Below, piece after piece: positions 46,475 to 56,157 of a DNA stretch of 64,000 nt (position 1 is its first letter; each line of letters begins with the position of its first letter). The stretch is from assembly GCF_034259105.1 (NCBI RefSeq), contig NZ_CP139478.1, positions 1,725,001 through 1,789,000 on the forward strand, in the 5' to 3' direction. A program made the position numbers and the translations under genes. Below the pieces are notes generated by a model. That model worked only from the letters and a program-made list of their open reading frames with translations. It was not told where the DNA came from and made no database searches. This DNA comes from Limosilactobacillus reuteri (GTDB taxonomy: Bacteria; Bacillota; Bacilli; Lactobacillales; Lactobacillaceae).

Positions 46475-47644
46475 ATGCAACGACAGACAACAATTACCGA
46501 AAACAGCATGATTTGGTGTGGCGCTGGAATTTCAATTGCCGAAATCCTAACCGGGACTTACTTGGCACCCCTTGGTTTTACAAAAGGGATCGCCGTAATT
46601 ATCATCGGTCACCTTATCGGCTGTTTTTTGCTATTTTTAGCTGGAATTATCGGCGGTCAGCAACGTCTCAGTTCAATGAATGCTGCAAAAATTAGTTTTG
46701 GGCAAAATGGCAGTAAGTTTTTTGTCTTATTGAACGTTCTCCAACTGATCGGCTGGACCGGAATCATGATTTATGACGGTGCATTAGCAGCCAATGGGGT
46801 CTGGCACCTTAATCAAGCATTATGGGTCATTTTAATCGGCGCCCTGATCATTGGTTGGCTGCTCGTTGGGGTTCGGCACCTTTATTATCTTAATCTTGTA
46901 ACCATCTCGACGTTATTAATTTTAAGCGGCCTCCTATGCGCAGCAATTTTTACCCACCATTCTGTTAGTTCATCAACTGATACATTGTCATGGGCCCAGG
47001 GGATGGAGCTAGTTATCGCCATGCCATTATCGTGGTTGCCACTTATTAGTGATTACACCAGTGTTGCTCAACGACCCGTGCCAACTAGCGGGATTAGTGC
47101 AGTTGTCTATGGCCTGACTAGTTGTTGGATGGCCTTCATCGGTTTAGGAGCTGCTATCCTTACCCATGACATTAACATCGCCACGATTATTTTACGGGCC
47201 GGCTTGGGAATTGCCGGTTTATTTATCATTATTTTTTCCACAATCACAACGACATTTATGGACGCTTATTCTGCTGGTGTTTCTTCAAAAACGATTTTCA
47301 ATAAATGGTCGGGAACAATGGCCGCAATTGGTGCAACTATTCTAGGAACAATTAGTGCATTAATTTTCCCCATGGATAACTTCAGTAATTTTCTTTATCT
47401 TATTGGCTCAGTTTTTGCCCCAATGATTGCGATTCAAATTACAGATTACTTCATTTTGAAAGTAGATTATCGTCAACAAAATTGCCAATGGACTAACCTA
47501 ATTCTCTGGTTGATTGGTTTTATCATTTACCGAATTCTGCTAAATTATTCATTTCCGCTCGGCAGTACCGTTACTACCATCATTGTCATCATCGCAATGA
47601 CCTGGGGTACACAGCAAGTTCGCAATTTGGTCAAAGTGAAATAA
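46475..47644 (+). CDS. cytX: CytX-type thiamine-precursor (hydroxymethylpyrimidine) permease, NCS1 family
   Basis: The 389-residue product has about twelve helices and NCS1-family motifs (GAGISIAEILTGTYLAPLG near the N-terminus; LSWLPLISDYTS in the middle). I chose ATG 46475 behind GGTGG, since an earlier in-frame start at 46433 falls in the riboswitch terminator. TPP-riboswitch control identifies it as a thiamine-pathway importer, probably of hydroxymethylpyrimidine. Thiamine biosynthetic genes are not in view. Confidence 0.88.
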   Translation: MQRQTTITENSMIWCGAGISIAEILTGTYLAPLGFTKGIAVIIIGHLIGCFLLFLAGIIGGQQRLSSMNAAKISFGQNGSKFFVLLNVLQLIGWTGIMIYDGALAANGVWHLNQALWVILIGALIIGWLLVGVRHLYYLNLVTISTLLILSGLLCAAIFTHHSVSSSTDTLSWAQGMELVIAMPLSWLPLISDYTSVAQRPVPTSGISAVVYGLTSCWMAFIGLGAAILTHDINIATIILRAGLGIAGLFIIIFSTITTTFMDAYSAGVSSKTIFNKWSGTMAAIGATILGTISALIFPMDNFSNFLYLIGSVFAPMIAIQITDYFILKVDYRQQNCQWTNLILWLIGFIIYRILLNYSFPLGSTVTTIIVIIAMTWGTQQVRNLVKVK

Positions 47645-47705
47645 TTATAGTTTTCCTACTAAGTAATGGTATTATTAATGCAATTACAAGGAAGGAATTA
47701 CTTTT

Positions 47706-48812
47706 ATGAAAAAAATAGTTGCTAAACAAGTATCAATGCTTGAACTCTTCTATGATTTAATTTTTGTTTATGCGATCTCTCGAATAACAATGATGATTCA
47801 TCATCCAATCGATGGTAGCTTGCCGCCAAGAATATATGTTGAATTTATCATTGTCGTTATCTTCGTTTTACAAATTTGGCTTTATCAGACAGTCTATATT
47901 AATCACTTTGGAACAAGTCGGGCCGTCGATACAGTTGGCTTATTGATTAGTATGTTTGCCGCCATCTATTTAGCTAATAATATTAATACTGAATGGCGGT
48001 TAACATTTCATGCGTTCAATCTTTCGGCAGCACTAACAACTATTAACTTAATCTTTCAATATTTATTTGGCTCTAGCACTCATTTTAAACGAGATCATGA
48101 TCTCCAAGGATTTATTATTGCGCTTGACTTAGAATTTATTCTTCTTGTAACCGGGCTGATTATTGGTTATCAGTATGGTGTCTATCTCTGCGTTGCCGGT
48201 GGTTTAATCGGCTTTTTAATGCCCTTAGTGATGTACCGCATGTTTAGGCCGGAACAAGTCAACTTTCCCCACCTCGTAGAACGCCTAAGTTTAATAATTA
48301 TCATTACGTTCGGAGAAACACTTGTTAACATTACCCATTACTTTAAGGGCGCTATCTATTCACCATTAGCAATCGCAATCTTTCTAGGAGTAGCTGCCCT
48401 ATTCGGCGTCTATACATTGCTAGTAGAACGCTTCTTAAATCATCATCAGCATACTCGCGGCTTTATTGCGATGTACACTCATGTAGTAATGATTATCAGC
48501 CTACTCTCGATTACGGCTGGGATTATCTATATGGCTGATGAAGAAGTATCACGTTTGTTTCTTAGTTGCTTTGTCGCATCTAACCTCATCGTCTTCTACC
48601 TTTGTCTCTGGCTTTATAGTTTTTATAATCGCCGCCATTTACGCTTTAATGGTCGAGATCTTAGGGCAATGGCGATCGTCCTTTTACTAGGATCACTTGG
48701 CATTATTTTATGTCGCGAAAATAACCTAAGTTTGATGAGCGCATTTGCGTTAACCAACGTGGTCGAATTCGGCTTGTTGGAATGGAAGCTGCAAAGAAAA
48801 AAAGCCCTCTAA
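47706..48812 (+). CDS. Low-temperature-requirement A (LtrA)-like membrane protein
   Basis: The 368-residue protein has about ten helices. The N-terminus VSMLELFYDLIFVYAISRIT is the hallmark of the Listeria LtrA family (ELFFDLVFV), and LIIIITFGETLVNI in the middle is the second signature (xGExV). Function in the family is not established. Ribosome site AAGGAAGG. Its name should not be confused with the intron maturase gene. Confidence 0.85.
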   Translation: MKKIVAKQVSMLELFYDLIFVYAISRITMMIHHPIDGSLPPRIYVEFIIVVIFVLQIWLYQTVYINHFGTSRAVDTVGLLISMFAAIYLANNINTEWRLTFHAFNLSAALTTINLIFQYLFGSSTHFKRDHDLQGFIIALDLEFILLVTGLIIGYQYGVYLCVAGGLIGFLMPLVMYRMFRPEQVNFPHLVERLSLIIIITFGETLVNITHYFKGAIYSPLAIAIFLGVAALFGVYTLLVERFLNHHQHTRGFIAMYTHVVMIISLLSITAGIIYMADEEVSRLFLSCFVASNLIVFYLCLWLYSFYNRRHLRFNGRDLRAMAIVLLLGSLGIILCRENNLSLMSAFALTNVVEFGLLEWKLQRKKAL

Positions 48813-48904
48813 GGAGCCTCACAACAACTATTCATCACATAATTAGTTTTCATCCGCATTTATATTCCATTTATCCTAATAACCATTTAGGGCAGATGGA
48901 ATTT

Positions 48905-49426
48905 TTATTTTAAATTCAGTTCAAATCCCATATGTTTATTGTCAATTTTGTCATCAATATAAATCGTACCGCGTTTTATAAAACCAATATCTTGGCCTAT
49001 TTTTTGAACAGGAATATTTTTGTAATGAGTATCATAACGGAAATTCCTTACTCCTTGCAAATACCCAACCGTAAGTAGATTGGAGAAGATATATTTCCCA
49101 AAACCTTGACCATTGTGGGAAGGAAGGACTGCTAATCGATGAATGATTGCATATGGCTCATTTGGTTTTAACCACGATCCATCTTTAATCCCTTCATACG
49201 TTTGTTCCGGGGTTAGTTGTAAGGTAGCCGTCCCAACAATTTTTTGATTATCAATTAGCACCCAGTTATAGCCAGCTTTAATATCATTTTCCATCGTTTT
49301 CTGGAAAGGATGACCATCTTGCCATTGTGGATTACCCTTTTCTTTTAATTGTGCTCGTGCCTGTTCAATAATTGTCATCACACTTTGAAGATCATCCAAA
49401 GTTGCTCGTCGTAAGTAAATTGCCAT
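48905..49426 (-). CDS. GNAT-family N-acetyltransferase
   Basis: The 173-residue product starts with YLRRATLDDLQSVMTIIEQA, has a Trp-rich segment (NPQWQDGHP) and the acetyl-CoA motif IHRLAVLPSHNGQGFGKYIF (V-x-P-x3-G-x-G). This pattern resembles GNAT proteins often annotated as RimI-like in lactobacilli. Ribosome site AAGGAGAAAA. The substrate is unknown. Confidence 0.88.
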   Translation of the reverse strand: MAIYLRRATLDDLQSVMTIIEQARAQLKEKGNPQWQDGHPFQKTMENDIKAGYNWVLIDNQKIVGTATLQLTPEQTYEGIKDGSWLKPNEPYAIIHRLAVLPSHNGQGFGKYIFSNLLTVGYLQGVRNFRYDTHYKNIPVQKIGQDIGFIKRGTIYIDDKIDNKHMGFELNLK

Positions 49427-49595
49427 TATCTTTTCTCCTTAATCATCTCTCACTCCTAACAACAAAATTCTAATATATTAATGTATGGTCATTTTATCAC
49501 GATTAATTATTAAACTGATGGGGCTTTAGCTAAGTTTAAGTGTTTTGTCACAGCGTTTTCATTTTAAGGAGGGAATCTCATATTTATCCATAATA

Positions 49596-49628
49596 AAAAG
49601 GCCTCCTTTAGAATTGGGAGACCCTTTT
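49596..49628 (-). terminator. Terminator downstream of the 49642-50106 gene
   Basis: AAAAGGGTCTCCCAATTC pairs with the arm AAAGGAGGCCTTTT; T-run follows on the minus strand. Confidence 0.7.
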
Positions 49629-49641
49629 ATTTAACTTTATA

Positions 49642-50106
49642 TCATCGAATTTGTTCAAACTTAGTCGCTTTATGATCAATTCCTTGACCGGCATTGGCAA
49701 TCTGATAAGTAAAGTTACCAGACCGCATCTTTTTGCCTAATGCTAGCATATGATTATATTGCCACATTGAGACTTTCCCATCTTGCAGTTTTGAAAGTGT
49801 CAACCGATTTCCTTGCGCCTTATAATTCCACTTGCCATCTTTGGCGTTGTCTTGGTAGGCTTGTTGAAAATCGCTAGCACTATTACTTGCTTTGATTGCC
49901 GTATTCTTGTCGGGAGTAACAACAACCTGATCCCCACTTGTGGCAAAGGTCATATAAGCATTCTGATTACCTGACACTGATGTATATTCATAAACGTGAC
50001 CAGGAAGGCGTTTAGCCACTGTCCGACTAGCATAGAGATAAAAGCCGCCAATAACAACCATTACTGCTACTAAAACAGAAATAATAACTTTTGTCTTTTT
50101 TTGCAT
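49642..50106 (-). CDS. Membrane-anchored extracellular protein, unknown function
   Basis: The 154-residue product has a short basic N-terminus and one membrane segment (about residues 6-26, MQKKTKVIISVLVAVMVVIG), then an extracellular beta-rich domain ending KATKFEQIR. It resembles small lipocalin-like or DUF-type secreted proteins of lactobacilli, but I do not recognise the family. It starts 13 bases after the LysM protein gene and is likely cotranscribed with it. Confidence 0.7.
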   Translation of the reverse strand: MQKKTKVIISVLVAVMVVIGGFYLYASRTVAKRLPGHVYEYTSVSGNQNAYMTFATSGDQVVVTPDKNTAIKASNSASDFQQAYQDNAKDGKWNYKAQGNRLTLSKLQDGKVSMWQYNHMLALGKKMRSGNFTYQIANAGQGIDHKATKFEQIR

Positions 50107-50118
50107 TTTTATCCCCTA

Positions 50119-51186
50119 TTACTCATCGTCAGAAGTGTCGGTGTCGTGGTCACTTGTAGTAGCTTGACTGTTGCTATCTTCATCATCACTGCTGCTTTGA
50201 CTGCTGTCATCGCTGCTTTCACTTTCGCTACTACTGCTGCTATCGCTATCTTCATCATCCTTAGTGCTGCTACTATTGCTGCTATCAGCGTCATCATTAA
50301 CACTAGCGTAGACATGGATCTCGTTGCCATCTTTTTCAATGTAAACTGTCGTATCCTTCTTGGCTTTTGAACCTAGGGCACTTTCGATTTCACTAAGGAT
50401 CGCATCATAGTCATTCTTCTTAGCATCCTTTAAGATAGCTGCTGAATCAACATTAAGTTCATCAGCGTCACTACCCCCATCCCCTTCGTCAAAGGACAGT
50501 TTGTCATTATTATTGGCATCATTCAAGCCGCTCACAATGTCAGAAGCACTGACTGATGAAGTATGCTTCTGATGCTTAGCAGACTTAGTTGAGCTGGATT
50601 GACTAGCACTTTGTTCATTATCATTGTCGTTGTTGTTAAATGAATTTACCGCGCCTGCCTTGTAAATTGTTGTCGAATGATCAGAATTGTCGGAATTATC
50701 GTAATTCTTAACAACAGATTGTGGTTGAACGGCAATATTCACTGTTGTTGGGCCATTATTGATTGTAATCTTTGTCTGGGCAACAACATTCGGATTTACA
50801 TTGGGATCATAACCAGCAGGAACGCTTCCTTCACGGTTTAAGATAAGAACATCCCCAGCAAAGATTAAATTAGCATTTTGAATGTTGTTATCGTAGCAAA
50901 GTTTAGCCACAGAAATTCCAGTTGCGGCTGAGATCCCCGATAAAGTGTCACCCCATTGAATAATGTAACGAGTGCCATTAAGGTTATTGGTATTAATGTG
51001 TTGCATCGCCATATTATTAGAAATTTGTTCGGGGGTATTGGCAATCCAATTAGTAATATCCGCTTGCTCTTCTGGTGGTCCACTGGCGTTATCAGCCTCA
51101 GCAGTTGCCACAGAGCCAATCATTACTGATCCTGCTAAAACAGCAGTCATAAAAGTAGCTGCTAGTTGCTTCTTACTTAACTTCAT
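50119..51186 (-). CDS. Secreted LysM-domain protein with acidic Ser/Asp tail
   Basis: The 355-residue product has a signal peptide (about residues 1-31, ATAEA cleavage), one LysM domain at about 74-115 (YIIQWGDTLSGISAATGISV ... NLIFAGDVLIL), which binds peptidoglycan, and a long low-complexity region of Asn, Ser, Asp and Glu. The last 60 residues are almost only Asp, Ser and Glu. A short GLNDANNNDKLSFDEGDGG section looks EF-hand-like. No catalytic domain was seen. It is probably a cell-wall-associated protein; the acidic tail might bind calcium. Confidence 0.85.
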   Translation of the reverse strand: MKLSKKQLAATFMTAVLAGSVMIGSVATAEADNASGPPEEQADITNWIANTPEQISNNMAMQHINTNNLNGTRYIIQWGDTLSGISAATGISVAKLCYDNNIQNANLIFAGDVLILNREGSVPAGYDPNVNPNVVAQTKITINNGPTTVNIAVQPQSVVKNYDNSDNSDHSTTIYKAGAVNSFNNNDNDNEQSASQSSSTKSAKHQKHTSSVSASDIVSGLNDANNNDKLSFDEGDGGSDADELNVDSAAILKDAKKNDYDAILSEIESALGSKAKKDTTVYIEKDGNEIHVYASVNDDADSSNSSSTKDDEDSDSSSSSESESSDDSSQSSSDDEDSNSQATTSDHDTDTSDDE

Positions 51187-51276
51187 AAAATTATCCTCCC
51201 AAATAGTATCAAACCTATTAATCCAAAAATAATTTTACTGCTATTGGAATAATTCTTCAAATGCATATAATCATTT

Positions 51277-52437
51277 CTAGTTGGCGCTTGTTTTAATCAG
51301 ATAAAGCGAACCAAAAACCGCAATCAAGGCATAGATTGCTCCAACGTATCCAATCTGGTTAATTTGAACAAAATTAATACTGATTGAGGCGGTCAAGGAG
51401 CCAATCGATACCCCCACGTTAGTACAAATCGGGTTTAATGAAGAAGCCAAATTCATTGCTTCTGGATACTCTCGATCAGCAATATTCAGAAACATTACTT
51501 GCAGAATTGAACCGGGCATTCCTAGGACAAAACAAATAACACACAATAACAGGATCCCTAACCATGCAACATGGAACATTGCATTCATCAACAATAAACA
51601 AATAAGGACGGTGCTACTAATAACAGTAAGTTTAGTGATCCCAAAACGATTTGCGATTACGCCGGCACATATATTACCAAGAATAAACGTAATTCCAATA
51701 AGTCCTAATAGCCATGTTAAGTTAGTCGTACTAAACCCAAGAACATTGGTAATAATTGGGCGAACATAAGTATAGAAGGTATATTCAGCGGACATTAATG
51801 TTACCATTACGATAACCCCAAGAATTATTCGCCGATCCTTAAAAAGTTGAACTTGGTTACTTAACGAAGCATTTTCTTGACGACTGTCCCGTGGTGTCAG
51901 CCAATATAAAAAGCCACAAATAATTACGGTTAAAACCGAAATGAGGGCAAAACTATCCCGCCAAGAAAAAGCATTACTAATTGCCGTTCCAACGGGGACC
52001 CCTACAATCGTAGCAATACTAAAACCAGCGAAAGTTGAAGCGACCAGCATTGCCCGTTTTTCAATTGGCGCAATCATACTTACAAATACAAGAATCAATG
52101 AAATAATTGTCCCCGCGACCGCAGCTGTTACAATCCGCGAAACAAATAGCCAAAATAGGTTAGGCGCAACTGCGGTTAAAGTGTTACCGATTAAAAAGAT
52201 TAGCATTAGCACCATCAAAACCTTAAAACGATCAAACTTACCTGTCAAAGTGGTAATTAAAGGCGTGCAGATAGCATAAATAATTGCAAAACTAGTAACT
52301 AAAAAGCCAACCGTTGATAATGAAGCATGGTAACTTTTGGCAATATCAGAAATAACCCCCACAACCATAAATTCATTACATCCTAATAAAAATGCGGTTA
52401 AGACAAAAACAACGGACTGCAAGCGAAATTTAGACAT
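51277..52437 (-). CDS. MFS transporter (DHA1-type efflux)
   Basis: The 386-residue protein has twelve predicted helices. FLLGCNEFMVVGVISDIAKS at the N-terminus and TLTGKFDRFKVL between helices 2 and 3 match DHA1 drug-efflux or arabinose-efflux-like permeases (NepI/AraJ type). Ribosome site AAAGGAGC. It is divergent from an IS605 element. Substrate unknown; tandem reading is intact. Confidence 0.85.
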   Translation of the reverse strand: MSKFRLQSVVFVLTAFLLGCNEFMVVGVISDIAKSYHASLSTVGFLVTSFAIIYAICTPLITTLTGKFDRFKVLMVLMLIFLIGNTLTAVAPNLFWLFVSRIVTAAVAGTIISLILVFVSMIAPIEKRAMLVASTFAGFSIATIVGVPVGTAISNAFSWRDSFALISVLTVIICGFLYWLTPRDSRQENASLSNQVQLFKDRRIILGVIVMVTLMSAEYTFYTYVRPIITNVLGFSTTNLTWLLGLIGITFILGNICAGVIANRFGITKLTVISSTVLICLLLMNAMFHVAWLGILLLCVICFVLGMPGSILQVMFLNIADREYPEAMNLASSLNPICTNVGVSIGSLTASISINFVQINQIGYVGAIYALIAVFGSLYLIKTSAN

Positions 52438-52464
52438 ATCCTTAGCTCCTTTCGTATAATTGGA

Positions 52465-52640
52465 CTACTCCCACTTAGCTAAACCTACGGTTTAATGCTT
52501 GAAGTGGGAGATTCTGGAAACATCGCATACTTACCCTACCGATTCTGAACGAACCTTCAAGCAGAGGTTACGACTATTAGCCAAGGCTCGTCCCGAGCCT
52601 AACTTTATCTATCGGATAGCTAATCCTTTTTGCAAGATGA
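52465..52640 (-). ncRNA. Candidate omega-RNA (reRNA) at the right end of the IS605 element
   Basis: In IS605 elements the transcript overlapping the tnpB 3' end and right end forms the guide RNA for TnpB. Here the minus strand has a GGCTCGGGACGAGCC hairpin and the terminal CTCCCACTT/AAGTGGGAG hairpin. The guide would be the flanking sequence left of 52465 (reading AGTCCAATTATACG). No promoter was identified. Confidence 0.5.
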
Positions 52641-53784
52641 CTTGTGCAGCGTTAATATCACGATCTAAATGTTTACCACAGTTTGGACAATCCCACTCAC
52701 GTACCGCTAACCATTCCGATTTATTCAATCCTAACCGATGATTATTCTTCCCACAATTAGCACAAATTTGGCTAGTATATGACGGATTGACCTGAATAAG
52801 CTTTTTACCGTACCAGTCACACTTATATTGCAACATATCTACTAATTTTGACCAGCTAGCGTTAGCGATTGCTCTAGCTAAATGGTGATTCTTCATCATT
52901 CCCTTAGTATTAAATTTTTCCAACACAATGATGTCGTACTTTTTGACCAATTTAGTAGTGAATTTTTGTAGCTGATCCAACCGTTGGTTGGCAATCTTTT
53001 GCCGATACTTCGCCACCATAATACGAGCTTTCTGATAATTCTTAAAATCATCTAATTGCCGTGGAACTAACACTTTATTATGATGATCCCAGGCGATTTC
53101 CTGCTGAGCCTTTAAGAATCGACGACTACGCAATTTCTCCCAACGATACAACTTTTTATGGTATTTGTCTTCAAAATGATTGATCGGTTCCTTGCATCCA
53201 TCTGAAAGATTAAGTAATGACTTAAGTCCTAAATCGCCACCAATATATTTATTTGTTTTAGGAAGAATTTGGTTTTCGCTTTCCACTAAAACAGTAATGC
53301 AATATTGACCAGCAACGTTCAGACGAACAGTGACATTCTTAATTTTACCCATTGGCAATCGACCAGCTCTAAAATAGACGATACCGAGTTTTGGTAACTT
53401 TATATGATGGCAATCTAAAACTTTAATATTGCCATTAACGTACTTTGAATTGTAGCTCTGAGAATATTTTCTGGATTTAAATCGAGGGAACTTATTTTGA
53501 CCTTTAAAAAAGCGTTGAAAAGCATCGGCTAAATTGCGATTAGCACTTTGCAAAGCAGTTGATTCTGCTTGTTTCAACCAAGGATACTCAACCTTAAGTT
53601 GTTTCAACAGATTATTCATCCCAAAGGCATTCACAAATTTAGCTTCCGGATTATTCTTGCGCCGTTCAATTTGCATATTAAGCATTTGATTCTATACAAA
53701 ACGAACACAACCGAAGATTTGCCAGAGCTGATTTCGTTGTGCTGAATTTGGATAGATGCGCATTTTAACGGCTTTTAGAACCAT
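52609..53784 (-). pseudogene. tnpB: TnpB RNA-guided nuclease, amber codon near the N-terminus
   Basis: TnpB is the RuvC-type ancestor of Cas12. From ATG 53784 (overlapping the tnpA stop, TAATG) the frame reads MVLKAVKMRIYPN to CVRFV, then TAG at 53694-53692 where the family has Trp (VRFVWNQ). It continues intact to 52609, with RuvC residues in GGDLGLKSLL (Asp), LEKFNTKGM (Glu) and DRDINAAQ (Asp), and the zinc finger CANCGKNN...CPNCGKHL. Restart at 53685 would lose about 33 residues of the wedge domain. Probably inactive. Confidence 0.9.
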
Positions 53785-54194
53785 TATTTTCTCCCTTGAC
53801 TTTCAATATATCGTTTTACAACTTCTAAAGGCGCTCCACCAGTGCTAATTAAGCAATAGCTTTGTGTCCAAAAGGCTGATTTCCAAAGATATTGCTTGAT
53901 TTCTGGAAATTGTTTTTTAACCATTCTGGAGCTAGACGATTTGTAAGCATTTAAAAATTTAGCCATTTCCGTATGAGGCGTTGCTCTAAACAAAACATGT
54001 ACGTGGTCCTGATCATGATTCCATTCTTGCAAATTAATGCCGTATGCTTGTCCCACAACTACAAAACGATGTTTAAGATATTCAGATATTTCATCGTTAA
54101 TTACTTTTCGACGATACTTAACCACCATTACCAAATGGTAATTAAGTAAGTATACTGAATGCTGATTTCTATCTAATTCTATTGTTATCACCAC
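53784..54194 (-). CDS. tnpA: IS200/IS605 transposase TnpA (Y1 HUH)
   Basis: A 136-residue single-strand transposase. The HUH motif is HVHVLFRA (about residues 64-71) and the catalytic Tyr lies in VKRYIESQG near the C-terminus. It starts at GTG 54194. The frame is intact, so this copy could mobilise itself even though tnpB is broken. Confidence 0.92.
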   Translation of the reverse strand: MVITIELDRNQHSVYLLNYHLVMVVKYRRKVINDEISEYLKHRFVVVGQAYGINLQEWNHDQDHVHVLFRATPHTEMAKFLNAYKSSSSRMVKKQFPEIKQYLWKSAFWTQSYCLISTGGAPLEVVKRYIESQGRK

Positions 54195-54305
54195 ATTTTA
54201 TAGATATATACTAAATATATCATAGAACAAAAGAAAAAGCACTAACGTGCTTTAAGAGAGCGATTCATCCCCTACTTATAGAAGTGGGGGTATTCTCGCA
54301 AATTT

Positions 54306-54863
54306 ATGGATAAAATTAAAGAACAAACAGCAACAGGTTTAACCGAATTATTGGATCAAGCTCAGTTAGAAAAAGATGACCTCGTAGTGTTAGGTCTTTC
54401 AACTAGTGAAGTCCATGACGGAATAATCGGAAAGGACTCTAACATTGAGATTGCCTGGGCGATTGTTTCGACAGTTGTTAATATCTTACGAAAACACCAA
54501 CTCCATTTAGCAGTCCAAGGTTGCGAGCACCTTAATCGGGCACTTGTTGTCGAACGAAATGTAGCTAAGGAGCGCGGCTTTGAACAAGTTACTGTCTTCC
54601 CTTCGCTCCATGCAGGTGGTGCAGGACAAATTGCTGCTTTTGAAAACTTTAACGATCCGATTGAAGTTGAACACATTACTGCTGAAGCCGGCATGGACAT
54701 CGGTGATACCTCGATTGGCATGCATGTTAAGTTTGTCCAAGTTCCAGTTCGCACTTCGATAAAACAAATTGGACTGGCTCATACGACTTATCTCCGCAAC
54801 CGACCAAAATTGATTGGTGGTGCGCGCGCAAAATACGAATGGGATCCGTTTGACAATAAATAA
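54306..54863 (+). CDS. UPF0340/YwlG-family protein (TIGR01440)
   Basis: The 185-residue protein matches the YwlG family: LGLSTSEVHDGIIGKDSN, QGCEHLNRALVVE and the C-terminal RPKLIGGARAKYEW. Function is unknown. IS605 ends about ten bases upstream of the ATG, so the native promoter and ribosome site are probably displaced. GTGGGGG within the element's end lies about 14 bases before the ATG and could serve as a weak ribosome site. A GAGGCTG-type terminator follows. Confidence 0.85.
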   Translation: MDKIKEQTATGLTELLDQAQLEKDDLVVLGLSTSEVHDGIIGKDSNIEIAWAIVSTVVNILRKHQLHLAVQGCEHLNRALVVERNVAKERGFEQVTVFPSLHAGGAGQIAAFENFNDPIEVEHITAEAGMDIGDTSIGMHVKFVQVPVRTSIKQIGLAHTTYLRNRPKLIGGARAKYEWDPFDNK

Positions 54864-54873
54864 TTTTAATTAT

Positions 54874-54911
54874 GAGGCTGCGAGAAAACTTTTTCAACAG
54901 CCTCTTTTTTT
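54874..54911 (+). terminator. GAGGCTG-type terminator after the UPF0340 gene
   Basis: GAGGCTG and CAGCCTC with inner GAGAAAA/TTTTTC pair, followed by seven T. Confidence 0.88.
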
Positions 54912-55033
54912 ATACGAATCTTGTTACGATATCGTGGAAATCCTTGTAGACTAGCTTTGCGTTGTAGCCATCCTTGCAGGAGTGGGACTAAAAACTCGCA
55001 AGCAAGTTTAATTCTATTCCCTTTTTCGTTCAA

Positions 55034-55858
55034 TTATTTAACTTTCCGATTACCCAATTCCCAAAAAGCGAGGGCCGAGGCAGCCGCACTCGCTGTCATT
55101 GTCGTCATGTCCTGGGCCATTGGTGAAGCAGCTGAAACTAGCCCAATTCCGGTAGTGATATTAATAAAAAACATAAACCATAGGAAAGCAAATGTCCGTG
55201 TCCGCAAAGCCTGATTAGCAGTTAATTCGCGACCAGTCAAACTTATCCGTTCAGCATTCTTAGCAATCGCTGGAGGGAGTTCATGTGATCGTGGCTTCTT
55301 GATAAATTGGGCAGCAACCAGCATTACAACAAAATAAAAGCCTCCGAGAATGTAGAAAGTATTTACAACGCCAACGTTCGCCATTAAACTTTGCGCAATC
55401 GGCCCCGTAAGCATCGCTGCAAAACCAAAGCCCATAATTGCTAAACCAGTAGCTAGTCCCCGCTTATCGGGAAACCAACGCACGATAGTAGAAACCGGGG
55501 TTACATATCCTGACCCTAATCCTAAGCCACCTATTACTCCATATGCGACATATAATAACCATAATTGATGAGACTGAATCGCTAATCCCGTTAAGGCAAT
55601 CCCACTCCCATAGCAAATACTTGAAATAGTTCCAGTAACTGTTGGCCCAAATTTTTCTACTAAACGCCCCATAAAGGCAGCTGACATCCCCAAGCAAAAG
55701 ATAGCTAAGCTAAATGCAAACGATACTGAAGTTTCCTTCCAGCCTGTATATCCAGAGATTGGTTTGGTAAACACACTCCATGCATAGACACTACCAATCA
55801 TCAAATGCAAAATTACTCCTGCAATAGCTACTCCATAACGATTTCTTGTTTTCGGCAT
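55034..55858 (-). pseudogene. OFA/OxlT-type MFS transporter, C-terminally truncated
   Basis: Oxalate/formate antiporter-family proteins have about 400 residues and twelve helices. This frame (ATG 55858, ribosome site AAGGAG) gives 274 residues and about seven to eight helices, with family motifs HLMIGSVYAWSVFTKPI and GGLGLGSGYVTPVSTIVRWF. After MTTMTASAAA the sequence loses resemblance (ALAFWELGNRKVK) and stops. The rest of the gene is absent downstream, so a deletion is more likely than a frameshift. It probably has no transport function. Confidence 0.75.
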
Positions 55859-56024
55859 CTTCACTACTCCTTCTCCACATAATTTACGAACTTTGTAATA
55901 AATTAAGCTCTATAAGTTCGTCTATTTATAAATATCATAGAGCAACTAACTTATCAATAAGAAAAAAACGAACAATCTAATTTAGCGATAGCATTTATTA
56001 CTGCTTGAAACTTACCTTTAATAG

Positions 56025-56056
56025 CAAAAAACACCCAGCTTTTACACTGGATGTTT
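56025..56056 (-). terminator. Terminator of guaA
   Basis: AAACATCCAGT and AGCTGGGTGTTT form a stem with a short loop, and TTTTTG follows on the minus strand. Confidence 0.7.
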
Positions 56057-56157
56057 CTCATTGGCAAATATGTTGTTTTTAATTGAGTTGACTTAGTTTT
56101 AAAACTACCAAAGTACCATCATATCGCAGTTCCAACTCTAAGTTACATTATATAATT

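Larger units (their letters stand above)
52465..54297 (-). mobile_element. IS200/IS605-family element with tnpA and tnpB
   Basis: The element lacks inverted repeats but has palindromic ends: CTCCCACTT...AAGTGGGAG at the left (right end of the element) and CCCCTACTTATAGAAGTGGGG at the right (left end of the element). tnpA is followed by tnpB in the same direction. It lies in the divergent region between the MFS gene and a UPF0340 gene, ending about ten bases before the latter's ATG. Exact ends are uncertain by a few bases. Confidence 0.85.

Noticed and set aside
2956..53694. Reassignment of TAG or TGA as tryptophan
   Set aside because: Stops at Trp positions include both TAG and TGA, other stops replace Gln or Gly, and intact genes use all three stops normally.
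54921..55214. 97-codon plus-strand frame over the truncated MFS gene
   Set aside because: It overlaps the conserved MFS frame on the other strand; composition is that of a mirrored membrane gene.
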